DNA of 39,926 bases, taken from positions 1-39,926 of the forward strand of contig CAYHXO010000017.1 of the NCBI GenBank assembly GCA_964360635.1. The letters are read 5' to 3'. This document shows, in pieces, positions 30,028-39,479 of this stretch (positions are counted from its first letter, which is position 1; each line of letters opens with the position of its first letter). The stretch comes from CALRGE01 sp964360635 (GTDB taxonomy: Bacteria; Patescibacteriota; Gracilibacteria; UBA1369; 2-02-FULL-48-14). The notes beneath the pieces were generated by a model that ran no database searches, was not told the origin of the DNA, and worked only from the letters and a program-made list of their open reading frames with translations. The translations under genes were made by a program, and so were the position numbers.

Positions 30028-32531
30028 TGAATCATAAAGGATTAAGTTCTAAAGAGGCAAAACTAAGGCTTGTAAAATACGGGCCTAATGAAATTAAAGA
30101 AGGGAAAAAAGTGACATGGTACGAAATATTTTTGAGGCAATTCATAAATATTATGGTGCTAATTTTAATCATTGCAGGTGGAATTAGCATATTTGCCAAA
30201 GAATATGTAGATGCTGCTTTAATTTTGGGAATAGTAATTCTAAATGCAGTAATCGGTTTTTTCCAAGAATTTAAAGCTGAAAAAACCATTGAGGCAATGA
30301 AGAAAATGACAGCTGCATCGGCGCTTGTAATGCGCGACGGTAAATTAGTTAAAATAAATGCAAAAGAATTAGTGCCGGGAGATATTATAATTATTGAAGA
30401 AGGCTCAAATATTCCTGCTGATGCAAAGCTCATTGAAAGTAAAGAATTCTATTCAATGGAAGCAAGTTTAACAGGTGAAAGTACTCCGGTAGGAAAGAAT
30501 TGTGAACAAGAGAATATGATTTTTCTTGGAACAAGAACAGTTAAAGGGCACGGCGTTGCGATTGTGACTGCGACAGGAATGAATACAGAATTTGGGAAAA
30601 TTGCAGGACTGATTGAAAATCAAACAAATGGGCCAACTCCACTTCAAACAAAATTAAATAATCTGAGTAAAATTCTCGCAATCTTAGTAATTATACTGTG
30701 TGCATTTAACTTCGGTTTTGGAATTTTGATGAAAAAAGATCTTATGGAAATGCTGCTCTTAAATATAAGCCTTGCCGTGGGTGTAATTCCTGAGGGGCTT
30801 CCAGCAGTTGTTACTCTAACACTAGCAATTGGTGTTCAAAGATTATCAAAACAAAAAGCCTTGGTTAGAAAACTTCCGGCTGCTGAAACATTGGGTAGTG
30901 TAAGTGTAATTTGCACCGATAAAACCGGAACACTCACACAAAATTCAATGACAGTGACTAAAATTTATACAAATGAAACTGAATTTCTACTTGAAGACGG
31001 ATTTGAAAAAAATATGCCGAGCGAGCTGACTTACCTTTTAACAAGTGGAATTCTTTGTAATAATTCAGGATTAATTAACGGCGACCCAACAGAATCTTGT
31101 CTACTAACAATTGCTGGAAAATGGGGAGTAAAATTTGAAGAAACTCGCAAAAAATTCCCGAGACTTGATGAAATGATTTTCGATTCAGAACGAAAAAGAA
31201 TGTCGACAAAAAATAAAATAGGAAATGAATTTTTCCTAATAACAAAAGGAGCTCCTGATTCAATTTTAGATATTTGTGACAAAATTTCCATCAATGGAAA
31301 AGAAATAAAACTTGATCCAGCCGAAAGAAAAAAAATACTGAAAATAAATGAAAAATATGCAGATTCCGCACTACGAGTATTAGGATTTGCCTACAAAAGA
31401 TTGAAAGAAAAAGAAAACGGTACCGAATCAGAAATGGTTTTTTTGGGTTTAATGGGAATGATTGACCCACCTCGTCCTGAAGTAAAAGATGCGGTTATGA
31501 AATGTAAAAGTGCTGGGATAGATGTTGTTATGATTACTGGAGATCACGCAAATACGGCAATCGCGATTGGGAAAGAAATAGGAATTTTTCAAAAGGGTGA
31601 TGAGTTTTTAACAGGTGCACAATTAGATAAAATGACTAGTACAGCACTAGTCAAAATTATACATAAAATCAAAATTTTTGCGCGCGTGAATCCTTCACAT
31701 AAAGTGAAAATTCTTGAGGCATTACAAAAAACAGGAAAAATTGTTTCTATGACCGGTGATGGAGTTAATGATGCCCCTGCCCTTCAACAAGCTGATATTG
31801 GAGTAGCCATGGGAATTACGGGCACTGATGTTGCAAAAGAAGCCAGTGATATAATTTTAATTGATGATAATTTTGCAACAATTGTTGCAAGCGTGGAAAC
31901 AGGAAGAGTTATTTACGAAAATATAAAGAAGTTTGTGAGATTCCTTCTTAGCGCGAACTTTGGCGAGCTTTTATTAATTAGTGGAGTTTTTTTAATTGGC
32001 TATCCTATTCCAATTATCCCACTTCAAATACTTTGGATAAATCTTCTAACGGACGCATTACCAGCCATAGCACTTGGAGTCGACAGTCCTGACAAAGAAA
32101 TAATGAAGCGCAAACCTCGTTCACCGAATGAAAATATTTTCCGTGAGCTATTAAGCTTTAGCATTTTCACTGGCCTTCTAGCCGCTATAATTTGTTTCTT
32201 ATTATTCCTTTATTACTATGAAAAATATGGAATCGAATATGCAAGAACAATTGTCTTCACTGGTATTGTAATTTTCGAACTGCTATTAGTTTTCTCAGTA
32301 CGTTATGAAAAGCGACATTACTTCACAAATTTCTTTTCTAATAAATTCTTACTATTCAGCATTTTCTTTAGTTTATTACTTCAAATTATGGCAATATACC
32401 TTCCTGTCTTCCAGGAAATCTTCAAAACAGTTCCATTAAATCTTGTGGATTGGCGTAACATCATATTAGCAACGGGTAGCGGTATAGTTATTATTGAAAT
32501 CTGGAAATTATGTACATCCAAATCAAAGTAG
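30027..32531 (+). CDS. P-type cation-transporting ATPase, P2 (Ca-type)
   Basis: An 834-residue P-type ATPase of the membrane. Phosphorylation motif DKTGTLTQNSM with the aspartate at residue 298, the TGES actuator motif, the hinge TGDGVNDAPALQ, and the transmembrane helix-4 motif IPEGLPAVVT place it in the P2 group. That group includes Ca2+ and Na+/K+ pumps, as well as many prokaryotic divalent-cation exporters. The N-terminal KYGPNEI is typical of the cation ATPase N-domain. Substrate cannot be fixed from sequence; calcium or another divalent ion is likely. It overlaps trmD by one base and is followed by DUF167 with a 22-base overlap. Confidence 0.93.
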   Translation: MNHKGLSSKEAKLRLVKYGPNEIKEGKKVTWYEIFLRQFINIMVLILIIAGGISIFAKEYVDAALILGIVILNAVIGFFQEFKAEKTIEAMKKMTAASALVMRDGKLVKINAKELVPGDIIIIEEGSNIPADAKLIESKEFYSMEASLTGESTPVGKNCEQENMIFLGTRTVKGHGVAIVTATGMNTEFGKIAGLIENQTNGPTPLQTKLNNLSKILAILVIILCAFNFGFGILMKKDLMEMLLLNISLAVGVIPEGLPAVVTLTLAIGVQRLSKQKALVRKLPAAETLGSVSVICTDKTGTLTQNSMTVTKIYTNETEFLLEDGFEKNMPSELTYLLTSGILCNNSGLINGDPTESCLLTIAGKWGVKFEETRKKFPRLDEMIFDSERKRMSTKNKIGNEFFLITKGAPDSILDICDKISINGKEIKLDPAERKKILKINEKYADSALRVLGFAYKRLKEKENGTESEMVFLGLMGMIDPPRPEVKDAVMKCKSAGIDVVMITGDHANTAIAIGKEIGIFQKGDEFLTGAQLDKMTSTALVKIIHKIKIFARVNPSHKVKILEALQKTGKIVSMTGDGVNDAPALQQADIGVAMGITGTDVAKEASDIILIDDNFATIVASVETGRVIYENIKKFVRFLLSANFGELLLISGVFLIGYPIPIIPLQILWINLLTDALPAIALGVDSPDKEIMKRKPRSPNENIFRELLSFSIFTGLLAAIICFLLFLYYYEKYGIEYARTIVFTGIVIFELLLVFSVRYEKRHYFTNFFSNKFLLFSIFFSLLLQIMAIYLPVFQEIFKTVPLNLVDWRNIILATGSGIVIIEIWKLCTSKSK

Positions 32532-32752
32532 TGCCAAAAAGTCGTGAGACTGCATTCATTGAAAAAATGGATGATGAAACGTACAAAATACGAATACGCT
32601 CCGCCCCGGAAAAAGGCCGTGCCAATGAAGAACTAATCAAATTTCTATCCGATTCGCTCAAAATCCCAAAAGACTCAATCAAAATAATTTCCGGACACAC
32701 AGACCCAAGAAAACTTCTTAAAATCCCTGATAATACAATCATTCCATGGTGA
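32510..32752 (+). CDS. DUF167 (YggU/UPF0235) family protein
   Basis: An 80-residue protein of DUF167. Family core: IKVVPKSRETAF, YKIRIRSAPEKGRANEELIKFL and IISGHTDPRKLLKI. The family fold is known but the biochemical function is not. It overlaps the end of the ATPase gene by 22 bases and the next gene by seven bases, so translation of this cluster is likely coupled. It stops at TGA. Confidence 0.9.
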   Translation: MYIQIKVVPKSRETAFIEKMDDETYKIRIRSAPEKGRANEELIKFLSDSLKIPKDSIKIISGHTDPRKLLKIPDNTIIPW

Positions 32753-33021
32753 AGAAAAAATTTGAAACGTTCGATATAGTATTGGTCATTCTTCAATCAA
32801 TGATGATATGGGGATTTTTCTTTGCTATCGAAACGATGGCACTATTATTCTTCGGAATGGGGCTAGGTGTCTCAGATAAGTGGACCTGGTTTTGGGCATT
32901 ATTAATTCCAGTGTTCACTACAATTTACGGAGTCAAAAAAATGCTTCAAGAGCATAATTACATAAGAGTATTTTCTATATTGATCGGATTCATAGGCTCA
33001 ATTTTATCCTGGCATTATTAA
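32746..33021 (+). CDS. Small three-helix membrane protein
   Basis: A 91-residue hydrophobic protein with three predicted membrane helices, at about residues 9-37, 44-62 and 72-91. The aromatic-rich segment KWTWFWALLIPVF lies near the second. I do not recognise a family. The gene overlaps DUF167 by seven bases and is followed by ksgA three bases later, so it belongs to the same operon. Its role is unknown; it is probably a real gene because the frame is continuous and compact. Confidence 0.7.
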   Translation: MVKKKFETFDIVLVILQSMMIWGFFFAIETMALLFFGMGLGVSDKWTWFWALLIPVFTTIYGVKKMLQEHNYIRVFSILIGFIGSILSWHY

Positions 33022-33024
33022 TTT

Positions 33025-33807
33025 ATGGTAGTCGCAAAAAAATCTCTCGGCCAAAACTTCCTCAAAGATGCTTCGATTTTAAAAAAAATAATTGATGCTG
33101 CTGAAATTTCAGCTAGCGATACAATTTTAGAAATCGGTCCGGGAAAAGCCGCACTCACAACGGAACTTTTAAAAGTAGCCGGTGAAGTTATCGCCGTCGA
33201 ACTCGACCAAAGACTTATTCCACTTTTGCGTGTCGAATTTTGCCATCATAGAAATTTCAAATTGGTTCACGGTGATGCACTCAAATTTACTCCGCCAAGC
33301 ACGCCATACAAAATCGTGGCAAACATTCCATATTACATCACTTCTCCCCTCTTAAATCACTTCTTACTGGAACAATTCCAATCAGGAAATCCACCAGAAA
33401 TGATTGTCTTCATGGTACAAAAAGAAGTGGCTGATAAAATCATCGCGAAGCGAGAAAAAGATTCAGTTCTTTCAATGGAAGTTAAAATTTTCGGCGAGCC
33501 TGAAATCGTAATATACGTTCCAAAAGAAGCCTTCGAACCTCGCCCTAAAGTCGACTCCGCAGTAATTAAAATTCGAGTATATGACAAACCAAAATTCACA
33601 GGCGACCTGAAAAAACTAATCTGGCTAATGCACATTTCCTTCGCACAAAAACGTAAAAAACTAGTCAACAATCTCGAAGGTCCGCTCAAAATCAACAAAG
33701 ACGAAATCCGCAAAATTCTCGAAGCCTGCCAAATAAACACAGACGTTCGAGCGGAAGATCTAACACTTGAGGAATGGCAGAAGTTGTTTGACGGATTGAA
33801 AATATGA
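33025..33807 (+). CDS. rsmA: 16S rRNA adenine dimethyltransferase KsgA/RsmA
   Basis: Dimethylates the two adjacent adenines in helix 45 of 16S rRNA, a late assembly checkpoint. The 260-residue protein shows the motif KSLGQNFLKD at the start, SAM motif ILEIGPGKAALT, the catalytic NIPYYITSPLL and the C-terminal EAFEPRPKVDSAVI. It stops with TGA overlapping the next ATG by four bases. Confidence 0.96.
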   Translation: MVVAKKSLGQNFLKDASILKKIIDAAEISASDTILEIGPGKAALTTELLKVAGEVIAVELDQRLIPLLRVEFCHHRNFKLVHGDALKFTPPSTPYKIVANIPYYITSPLLNHFLLEQFQSGNPPEMIVFMVQKEVADKIIAKREKDSVLSMEVKIFGEPEIVIYVPKEAFEPRPKVDSAVIKIRVYDKPKFTGDLKKLIWLMHISFAQKRKKLVNNLEGPLKINKDEIRKILEACQINTDVRAEDLTLEEWQKLFDGLKI

Positions 33808-35471
33808 ATAAATCCTGTAATAACTGTCATCAAGAATTCACAATCACTAACGATGATTTAAAATTCTATGAACATGTGAGCCCAGTTTTTTCCGGTAAGA
33901 AATATCAAATTCCGGTACCGACACTATGTCCAACTTGCCGTTTAAAAAATCGTCTAATTTTTCGTAATCAAACGGCACTATTTCAAAGACCTGCATTCCC
34001 TGATGGAAAGCCAATATTATCGATGCATCCTGCAAGCGCTCCCTTCCCGGTTATGAGAAGCGAAGATTGGAATAGTGACTCATGGAATCCTCTAGATTAC
34101 GGCCAAGATTTCGACTTTAAGCGTCCATTTTTCGAACAGTTTAAGGAGCTTCGCGATCGAGTTCCGCAAATTGATAAAATCGCCATCAGAAATGAAAATT
34201 GTGACTATGCAAATAACCTATCAGATAACAAAAATTGCTATATGGTTTTCAGTATTTCTAATGCTGAAGATTGTATGTACTGCGAAAATTCTTGGGGCTC
34301 AAAAGATTGCTTAGAATGCACCAATGCCTTGCAATGTGAAAAATGTTATGACTGCACGGAATGCATCCAATGCTATAACTTACAAAGTAGTGAATTTTGT
34401 GGAAACTGTAGCGATTCTTATTTTTTGGCTTTCTGTCGATCCTGCAAAAACTGTTTTGGATGTGTGAATCTTCGCAACCAAGAATATTGCATTTTTAATG
34501 AACAAAAAACAAAAGAAGAGTATGAAAGTTTTATCAAAGAATTTAACGGTGGCTCTTTTTCTGAGAGCAAAAAATACAAGGAAAAATTCGAAAAATTAAT
34601 GCGTGAAAACCCACGACCGCACGCAACGATGCCACTTTCAGAAGAATGTACTGGAAATTTTATAACACAATCGAAAAATGTTCATGACAGTTTTTTCATT
34701 CAACACGGTGAAAATTTAAAATACTGTTTCAATCTTTATGAAGGCGCAAATGACTGTATGGATTACTCATTTTCAGGTAGAAAAGCAGAAATGATATATG
34801 AAACTTGTATCGCAGTAATAAATGTTTATGGAATTTTATTTTCAGTACAATGTCGTGATGGAAGTTCAAATTTAATTTATTGCTACGGCTGTGATCAAAC
34901 CAAAGATTGTTTTGGATGTTCAGGATTAAGAAGAAAACAGTACTGTATTTTCAACAAACAATATTCAAAAGAGGACTACGAAAAACTCGTCCCACAAATA
35001 ATTGAACACATGAAAAAAACCGGTGAATGGGGGCAATTTTTCCCAAATTCATTTACACCAATGCCATATAATCGTTCAATGGCTCAACGCTACTTCCCAT
35101 TAAGAAAAGACCAGGCCATCGCACAAAATTTTGCTTGGCATGAAGAAGATCCAAAGGAATTTCCCGGGGCAATCAACGCCGAAAACCTACCGGATGGTTT
35201 ACCTGCGACAAACGATACAATCGTAGTAAAAAGTTCCGGCAGACCATTCCGAATCACCACCCAAGAAATTATTCGCTACCGTGAGTTTAAAGTTCCCCTA
35301 CCTCGCCTGACATATGAAGAAAGAATGGATGAACGTGCAAAAAAAGAGGAGGGAATTAAATTATATGAGAGAATTTGCGCAAAATCCGGCAAAAAAATCC
35401 TAACAAATTACTCACCCGAATCACCTTATATTATTTGGGATCGAGATGAATATAACAAGGAGTTTCAATAA
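33804..35471 (+). CDS. Cysteine-rich repetitive zinc-ribbon protein
   Basis: A 555-residue cytoplasmic protein with 33 cysteines. An N-terminal zinc ribbon is formed by CNNC (residues 5-8) and LCPTCR (about 42-45), with KYQIPVPTLCPTCRLKNR typical of these proteins. The middle (roughly residues 130-240) is a series of short cysteine-containing repeats such as NCYM, DCMYC, DCLEC, KCYDC, which could form a metal-bound solenoid; a second cluster lies near 330-395. The C-terminal part ends with CAKSGKKILTNYSPESPYIIW. I associate this protein type with Patescibacteria genomes; its function is unknown. It overlaps ksgA by four bases (ATGA). Confidence 0.85.
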   Translation: MNKSCNNCHQEFTITNDDLKFYEHVSPVFSGKKYQIPVPTLCPTCRLKNRLIFRNQTALFQRPAFPDGKPILSMHPASAPFPVMRSEDWNSDSWNPLDYGQDFDFKRPFFEQFKELRDRVPQIDKIAIRNENCDYANNLSDNKNCYMVFSISNAEDCMYCENSWGSKDCLECTNALQCEKCYDCTECIQCYNLQSSEFCGNCSDSYFLAFCRSCKNCFGCVNLRNQEYCIFNEQKTKEEYESFIKEFNGGSFSESKKYKEKFEKLMRENPRPHATMPLSEECTGNFITQSKNVHDSFFIQHGENLKYCFNLYEGANDCMDYSFSGRKAEMIYETCIAVINVYGILFSVQCRDGSSNLIYCYGCDQTKDCFGCSGLRRKQYCIFNKQYSKEDYEKLVPQIIEHMKKTGEWGQFFPNSFTPMPYNRSMAQRYFPLRKDQAIAQNFAWHEEDPKEFPGAINAENLPDGLPATNDTIVVKSSGRPFRITTQEIIRYREFKVPLPRLTYEERMDERAKKEEGIKLYERICAKSGKKILTNYSPESPYIIWDRDEYNKEFQ

Positions 35472-35509
35472 TCCGAACCTGAGATTTATGAGAAACAAAA
35501 TGATAGGAA

Positions 35510-35842
35510 TTAGCTATCTAATAGCTCCTTCACTGCCTTTTTCAAAACTATAATATCTTCTGTAGCAGCAATCCAAACCTGTTTCAAACTTACCTCAAAA
35601 TATTCGTGGATTAGCATATCTCGCATAGATGCGATACTCCTCCACGGAATTTCAGGATGAGAATTTTTCAATTCATCAGGTAAATTTTTAACAGCCTCTC
35701 CAATGATCTCAAATCTTCTTTGAACCGCATCTTGCTTTTCAACATTTTTACAAAAATCCTCATAACTCGAGTCAGCAATAAAATCTTGAATGTAGGAAAC
35801 GCTTTCTAAAATATGCTCAAGTAATATTTTTGGTTCTTTCAT
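35510..35842 (-). CDS. HepT-like HEPN toxin (DUF86)
   Basis: Predicted endoribonuclease toxin of the HEPN/DUF86 family. The catalytic RX4-6HxY motif is RDMLIHEYF, in the usual place in the helical 110-residue protein. It overlaps the upstream nucleotidyltransferase gene by four bases on the same strand. HepT is inactivated by its partner's AMPylation (or by binding) in the HepT-MntA system. The gene lies convergent to the cysteine-rich protein. Confidence 0.88.
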   Translation of the reverse strand: MKEPKILLEHILESVSYIQDFIADSSYEDFCKNVEKQDAVQRRFEIIGEAVKNLPDELKNSHPEIPWRSIASMRDMLIHEYFEVSLKQVWIAATEDIIVLKKAVKELLDS

Positions 35843-36120
35843 ATAATCTTAACTACATCTTTTTTTACGAAAGGTTTAAGTTTTTTATTCAAAGAGTCAT
35901 AAGATACAAGATCAACTTTCATAGATAAAGAATCTTCCAGCTTATTTTTCAAATCAGCAAATTCAAACAAAGAAGCATCTTCCGGCATTTCAACAAGCAA
36001 ATCACAATCACTTTCAGCATTATTATCGCCACGTGCCATTGAGCCAAAAAGTTCAGACTTTGTCACTCCTGCCTGCTTCAAGATAGGAATAACTCTAATT
36101 TTTATATCTTGTATTCTCAT
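35839..36120 (-). CDS. MntA-like minimal nucleotidyltransferase antitoxin
   Basis: A 93-residue protein of the minimal nucleotidyltransferase family. The catalytic motif GS-x10-D-x-D is seen as LFGSMARGDNNAESDCDLLV, and the third acidic residue as MKVDLVSY. In the HepT-MntA toxin-antitoxin system this enzyme transfers AMP to the HepT toxin. Its ATG at 36120 is upstream of hepT with a four-base overlap, so this pair is a single operon. The ATPase-type ABC gene is separated by 60 bases and is on the same strand. Confidence 0.88.
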   Translation of the reverse strand: MRIQDIKIRVIPILKQAGVTKSELFGSMARGDNNAESDCDLLVEMPEDASLFEFADLKNKLEDSLSMKVDLVSYDSLNKKLKPFVKKDVVKII

Positions 36121-36179
36121 AATTTTTATTACCTTGTAAGTATAACATAAATTTGTTGATATTTATATACACAGCATGC

Positions 36180-38039
36180 TCATAAATCCAAAAGTTCAGA
36201 TTTTTGCGTTTTTAAAGCATCCTTAGCCATTTTTCTCAAACGACTCCCAACCACTAATTTTGGAAGCTCGAGCAGATCAGGCTTAACATCCATAGCCTTC
36301 CTATAAACCTCCCACATCTTTTTGAAAGGCTCGTGCATTTTTAGTAATTGATTGAAATTTCCCTCCGCAGTCAACTCACCATTTTCAAATAAATAAATGT
36401 AATCAAACTCAGGTAACAGGTGCAATCTATGAATTGTAGAAACAATGCAACAATCCTTAAAGTGCCTGAATAAAGACTCATAAATTTTTACTTCATTTTT
36501 TGTATCAATACTACTTGTTGGCTCATCAAGTAGAATAAAACTACTGTCTTTTGATGCAAAAATCCCACGGGCCAATGCTAGTCGCTGTTTTTCTCCACCT
36601 GAAAGATTAACACCTTTCTCTTTTATATTGGTATCAAGTCCATGTGGCAAGCTCTTAACAATAGAATCAAATCTCGCCAAACGAATCGCTTGTTCTACAT
36701 CACTTGCACGATGAGAAATTCCTGCAGTCACATTGTATTCAATCGTATTCTCAAAAATTTCCGGGTCTTGAGGAATCAATGTCATATGCGTAGAAAGCGC
36801 ACAAATTTCGGTTTCTTTTCCATCAACTTTTACATTCGCCGAATCCGGTAATTCTAAGCCACGAAGCACAGTTAACAGAGTGCTTTTTCCACTTCCACTC
36901 TCCCCAACCAATGCAATTTTCTTACCACGTTCCAAAACCAAATTCACATTTTTCAAATTATGCGCACGATGTTTTTCATCTTCATATCGGAAAGAAAGAT
37001 TGGAAATCTCAACTTTTTTCCACTTCCCCGAAACCAACTTAATGCCAATTTTCGACGTGAGTAATTCAGCCGCATCCCAAATAGGAGACACTGATTTGAT
37101 ATTAGTATTGTACTTCACCAACTGCTCATATTTCCATGCAACATCGAAAAATACACCTGTAAATCGATTTGCATATTCGTAAAGTGCCACCGTTGTCCCA
37201 ATCAAAATTGTCGCACCGGTTAGCCACTGTTGATATAAATAAATTATCATCACAAGTGAAGTCAAACCGGCCAAAACCATACTCAACAAAAACCATTTCA
37301 GCTCATTAACTTTTGCATTCTTTTTCCAAGTAGGAAAAAGATGAGCAAAGCGTTTTACAGTTTCATTTTTTGCAAGTTTTTCAAGTCTTAACGTAATCAC
37401 CGTTCGCATGTTCACAACGTAATCATAAAAAACAGCATCATATTTATGCCAATTTTCATTCATCTCTTTATTATATTGAACAAGGCGTTTATCAAACCAA
37501 AAAATTATTAAAAAACAGATCACGCCCATTCCTAAAGCAACAAAACCGGAATAAATAGAAAGTACAAATAAAGCAACCGTCGATCCGAAAAACTTAACTA
37601 CCGTATCAATATATTGAAACCCGTCTTCAGTAAAACTCCTAATCGCACTCGAACCTTTTTCAAGTCTACTCATCGTGCCACCGGAATGATTATTTTTATG
37701 CCACTTCAAAGGCAATGACGAAAGTAACTCAAAAAGTTTCCGCCGATAATTATCAACAATGTAGTAGGAAGTTACACGTTCAATCACACGAGCATTGCCA
37801 TGAAAAATCCAAAATACGAGCTGAATTCCCGGATATGCCAACAAATACATCAACAACTTTCGTTCATTCACCAAACCATTAATTTGCAATTCATTCAAAA
37901 ACAAACCTAGAATCATCGGCTCAATTAGTGAAATCAAATTTGCCGTAATGAACATTGAATAAGCCAGCACAAAATATACCTTGCGTTTGCCCGCAAAACT
38001 CCATGCCGTTTTAATCAGTTGGTAATAAGCATTTTGCAT
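36180..38039 (-). CDS. ABC transporter, fused permease and ATPase (exporter type)
   Basis: A 619-residue half-transporter, likely homodimeric. About 300 N-terminal residues contain six probable membrane helices; an ABC ATPase domain follows. The Walker A motif GESGSGKST, the signature LSGGEKQRLALARG, the Walker B SFILLDEPTSS and the H-loop STIHRLHLL are intact. Family members export lipids, peptides or drugs; the substrate cannot be told from sequence. It lies 14 bases downstream of pyrF on the same strand and is probably cotranscribed with it. Confidence 0.9.
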   Translation of the reverse strand: MQNAYYQLIKTAWSFAGKRKVYFVLAYSMFITANLISLIEPMILGLFLNELQINGLVNERKLLMYLLAYPGIQLVFWIFHGNARVIERVTSYYIVDNYRRKLFELLSSLPLKWHKNNHSGGTMSRLEKGSSAIRSFTEDGFQYIDTVVKFFGSTVALFVLSIYSGFVALGMGVICFLIIFWFDKRLVQYNKEMNENWHKYDAVFYDYVVNMRTVITLRLEKLAKNETVKRFAHLFPTWKKNAKVNELKWFLLSMVLAGLTSLVMIIYLYQQWLTGATILIGTTVALYEYANRFTGVFFDVAWKYEQLVKYNTNIKSVSPIWDAAELLTSKIGIKLVSGKWKKVEISNLSFRYEDEKHRAHNLKNVNLVLERGKKIALVGESGSGKSTLLTVLRGLELPDSANVKVDGKETEICALSTHMTLIPQDPEIFENTIEYNVTAGISHRASDVEQAIRLARFDSIVKSLPHGLDTNIKEKGVNLSGGEKQRLALARGIFASKDSSFILLDEPTSSIDTKNEVKIYESLFRHFKDCCIVSTIHRLHLLPEFDYIYLFENGELTAEGNFNQLLKMHEPFKKMWEVYRKAMDVKPDLLELPKLVVGSRLRKMAKDALKTQKSELLDL

Positions 38040-38053
38040 GAACGAAGTATATC

Positions 38054-38965
38054 TTAGCCCCTCACTCCATTCAAATCCTCATTCATTTTAATTACGGCAT
38101 CGCGCGCAGCTTCTGCATAATCCACGCCATCTGAGGCAAAAATTATTCCACGTGAGTTATTCACGATAGCCCCGAATCCATCTTCAGCGAAACAAGGAGC
38201 AACATCTTCCGCCCCTCCGCCCTGCGCTCCATAACCAGGAACAAGCAAGAAAGTACTTGGCATAATTTTTCTTAAAGTTTCAGCTTCTTTTTTAGAGTTA
38301 CCGGCAACTACCGCCCCCACATTACTATATCCTGATTCACCCAAATCTTCAGATCCCCAAGATTCCACAAAGTGCGCCATCAAGGCCGCAACACTCATTT
38401 TTTCATCAACTGTAACTCGCTCCTGCAAATCTCCCGCTGAAGGATTCGATGTCTTCACAAGTACAAAAATTCCCTTCTCTCCGTGATTCGAAGCTTCAAT
38501 AAATGGCTTAATTCCATCGTATCCAAGATAAGGGGTCACTGTTACAGCATCAGCATCATAAACCGCAATTTTCTCGCCAAACAAATCTGTTTTACCGATA
38601 AATGCTTTCGCATAAGCTTCAGCCGTTGAGCCAATATCATTTCTTTTCGCATCCGCAATCACAATTAAACCAGCTTCTTTTGCATATTTACAAGTTTCCT
38701 CAAAAGCCCAAATTCCCTGAAATCCATATTCTTCATAAAATGCGATTTGCACTTTCACACAAGGAACTAAATCTTTCACCGCATCAATTATTCCCTTATT
38801 AAAGACCAGAAATGCATTCGCAACCGCAGTAAAAGTATCACCATGAATTTCCCTTTGCTCGTTCACAATAAAAGCCGGAATCTGCGCCAGCCGCGGATCA
38901 AGCCCAACACAAACCGCGCTATTTTTCTTTTTCATTTCGGCAATGAGATGGTCTGCGAAGTGCAT
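38054..38965 (-). CDS. pyrF: Orotidine 5'-phosphate decarboxylase
   Basis: Last step of de novo UMP synthesis, decarboxylating OMP. The 303-residue protein has the signature DAKRNDIGSTAEAYAKAF with the catalytic Asp-x-Lys-x-x-Asp pattern, and begins MHFADHLIAEMKKKNSAVCVGLDPR. Its length and DAKRNDIGS form match the longer type 2 (subfamily 2) enzymes. A minus-strand promoter TTGAGA-17-TAAGAT (39012-38984) precedes it. No other pyrimidine gene is in the window. Confidence 0.95.
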   Translation of the reverse strand: MHFADHLIAEMKKKNSAVCVGLDPRLAQIPAFIVNEQREIHGDTFTAVANAFLVFNKGIIDAVKDLVPCVKVQIAFYEEYGFQGIWAFEETCKYAKEAGLIVIADAKRNDIGSTAEAYAKAFIGKTDLFGEKIAVYDADAVTVTPYLGYDGIKPFIEASNHGEKGIFVLVKTSNPSAGDLQERVTVDEKMSVAALMAHFVESWGSEDLGESGYSNVGAVVAGNSKKEAETLRKIMPSTFLLVPGYGAQGGGAEDVAPCFAEDGFGAIVNNSRGIIFASDGVDYAEAARDAVIKMNEDLNGVRG

Positions 38966-38983
38966 ATTAGGTTGAGTGCTGGC

Positions 38984-39012
38984 ATCTTAGCAAATTTGAC
39001 TATTTATCTCAA
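38984..39012 (-). promoter_or_regulatory. pyrF promoter
   Basis: Minus-strand -35 TTGAGA (39012-39007), 17-base spacer, -10 TAAGAT (38989-38984), 18 bases before the pyrF ATG. A weaker plus-strand TTGACT (38996-39001) with TAGAAA (39017-39022) overlaps it and may serve the gene at 39045. Confidence 0.6.
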
Positions 39013-39044
39013 ATGGTAGAAAATTAAAAACCTTAAAATAAGAA

Positions 39045-39383
39045 ATGGACAGATTGAAAAATGCAATTGAATACGCAGCAGACACCTCCATTTACGGAGC
39101 ATTATTAGGTATCGCCATGAGTGGTTCTCCACAAGAAATTATGGCTCAAAATCTTCCGAATAGTATCCGAGATAAAATTTCTAATGAAGTAGGTGAAGTT
39201 ATTCACAAAATTGCAGAGATACAAATAGATCCGGAAGTAAATACTTCTACCAGAGTAGCTATAATGGAAGCCAGTGCAGCCTTATATTCAACAATATTTG
39301 CTACCATTGGATTTATTTATGGTGGAGCTTCATTTCGGTCAAAGCGAAAGCCAGGCAGACCGAATTTAAGGATAATTAAATAA
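39045..39383 (+). CDS. Small membrane-associated hypothetical protein
   Basis: A 112-residue protein without a recognised family. It has a hydrophobic segment near the N-terminus (SIYGALLGIAMSGS) and a stronger one near residues 76-95 (AALYSTIFATIGFIYGGAS), followed by a basic C-terminus RSKRKPGRPNLRIIK. This suggests one or two membrane passages with the tail in the cytoplasm. It is divergent from pyrF and followed by an inverted repeat. Confidence 0.6.
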   Translation: MDRLKNAIEYAADTSIYGALLGIAMSGSPQEIMAQNLPNSIRDKISNEVGEVIHKIAEIQIDPEVNTSTRVAIMEASAALYSTIFATIGFIYGGASFRSKRKPGRPNLRIIK

Positions 39384-39386
39384 CTG

Positions 39387-39408
39387 TGTTGTCAGAACTC
39401 CGACAACA
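39387..39408. repeat. Inverted repeat after the small membrane protein
   Basis: TGTTGTC (39387-39393) and GACAACA (39402-39408) form a seven-pair stem with an eight-base loop. It has no T run on either strand, so it is a weak terminator candidate at best. Confidence 0.5.
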
Positions 39409-39422
39409 GGAAAAACAAAATC

Positions 39423-39478
39423 TTGCGATCCATAGTGAATAGCTATATAATCGCTATGTATTCACTAAGGATTCACTA
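39423..39478 (+). promoter_or_regulatory. Toxin-antitoxin promoter with operator repeats
   Basis: -35 TTGCGA (39423-39428), 17-base spacer, -10 TATAAT (39446-39451). TAGTGAATA (39433-39441) and its complement TATTCACTA (39459-39467) flank the -10 symmetrically, and a third ATTCACTA (39471-39478) follows right before the start codon. This is the classic layout for autorepression by a ribbon-helix-helix antitoxin. Confidence 0.8.
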
Positions 39479-39479
39479 T

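Noticed and set aside
36880..37182. Plus-strand frame within the ABC transporter
   Set aside because: It is antisense to the conserved ATPase domain and shows no family features.
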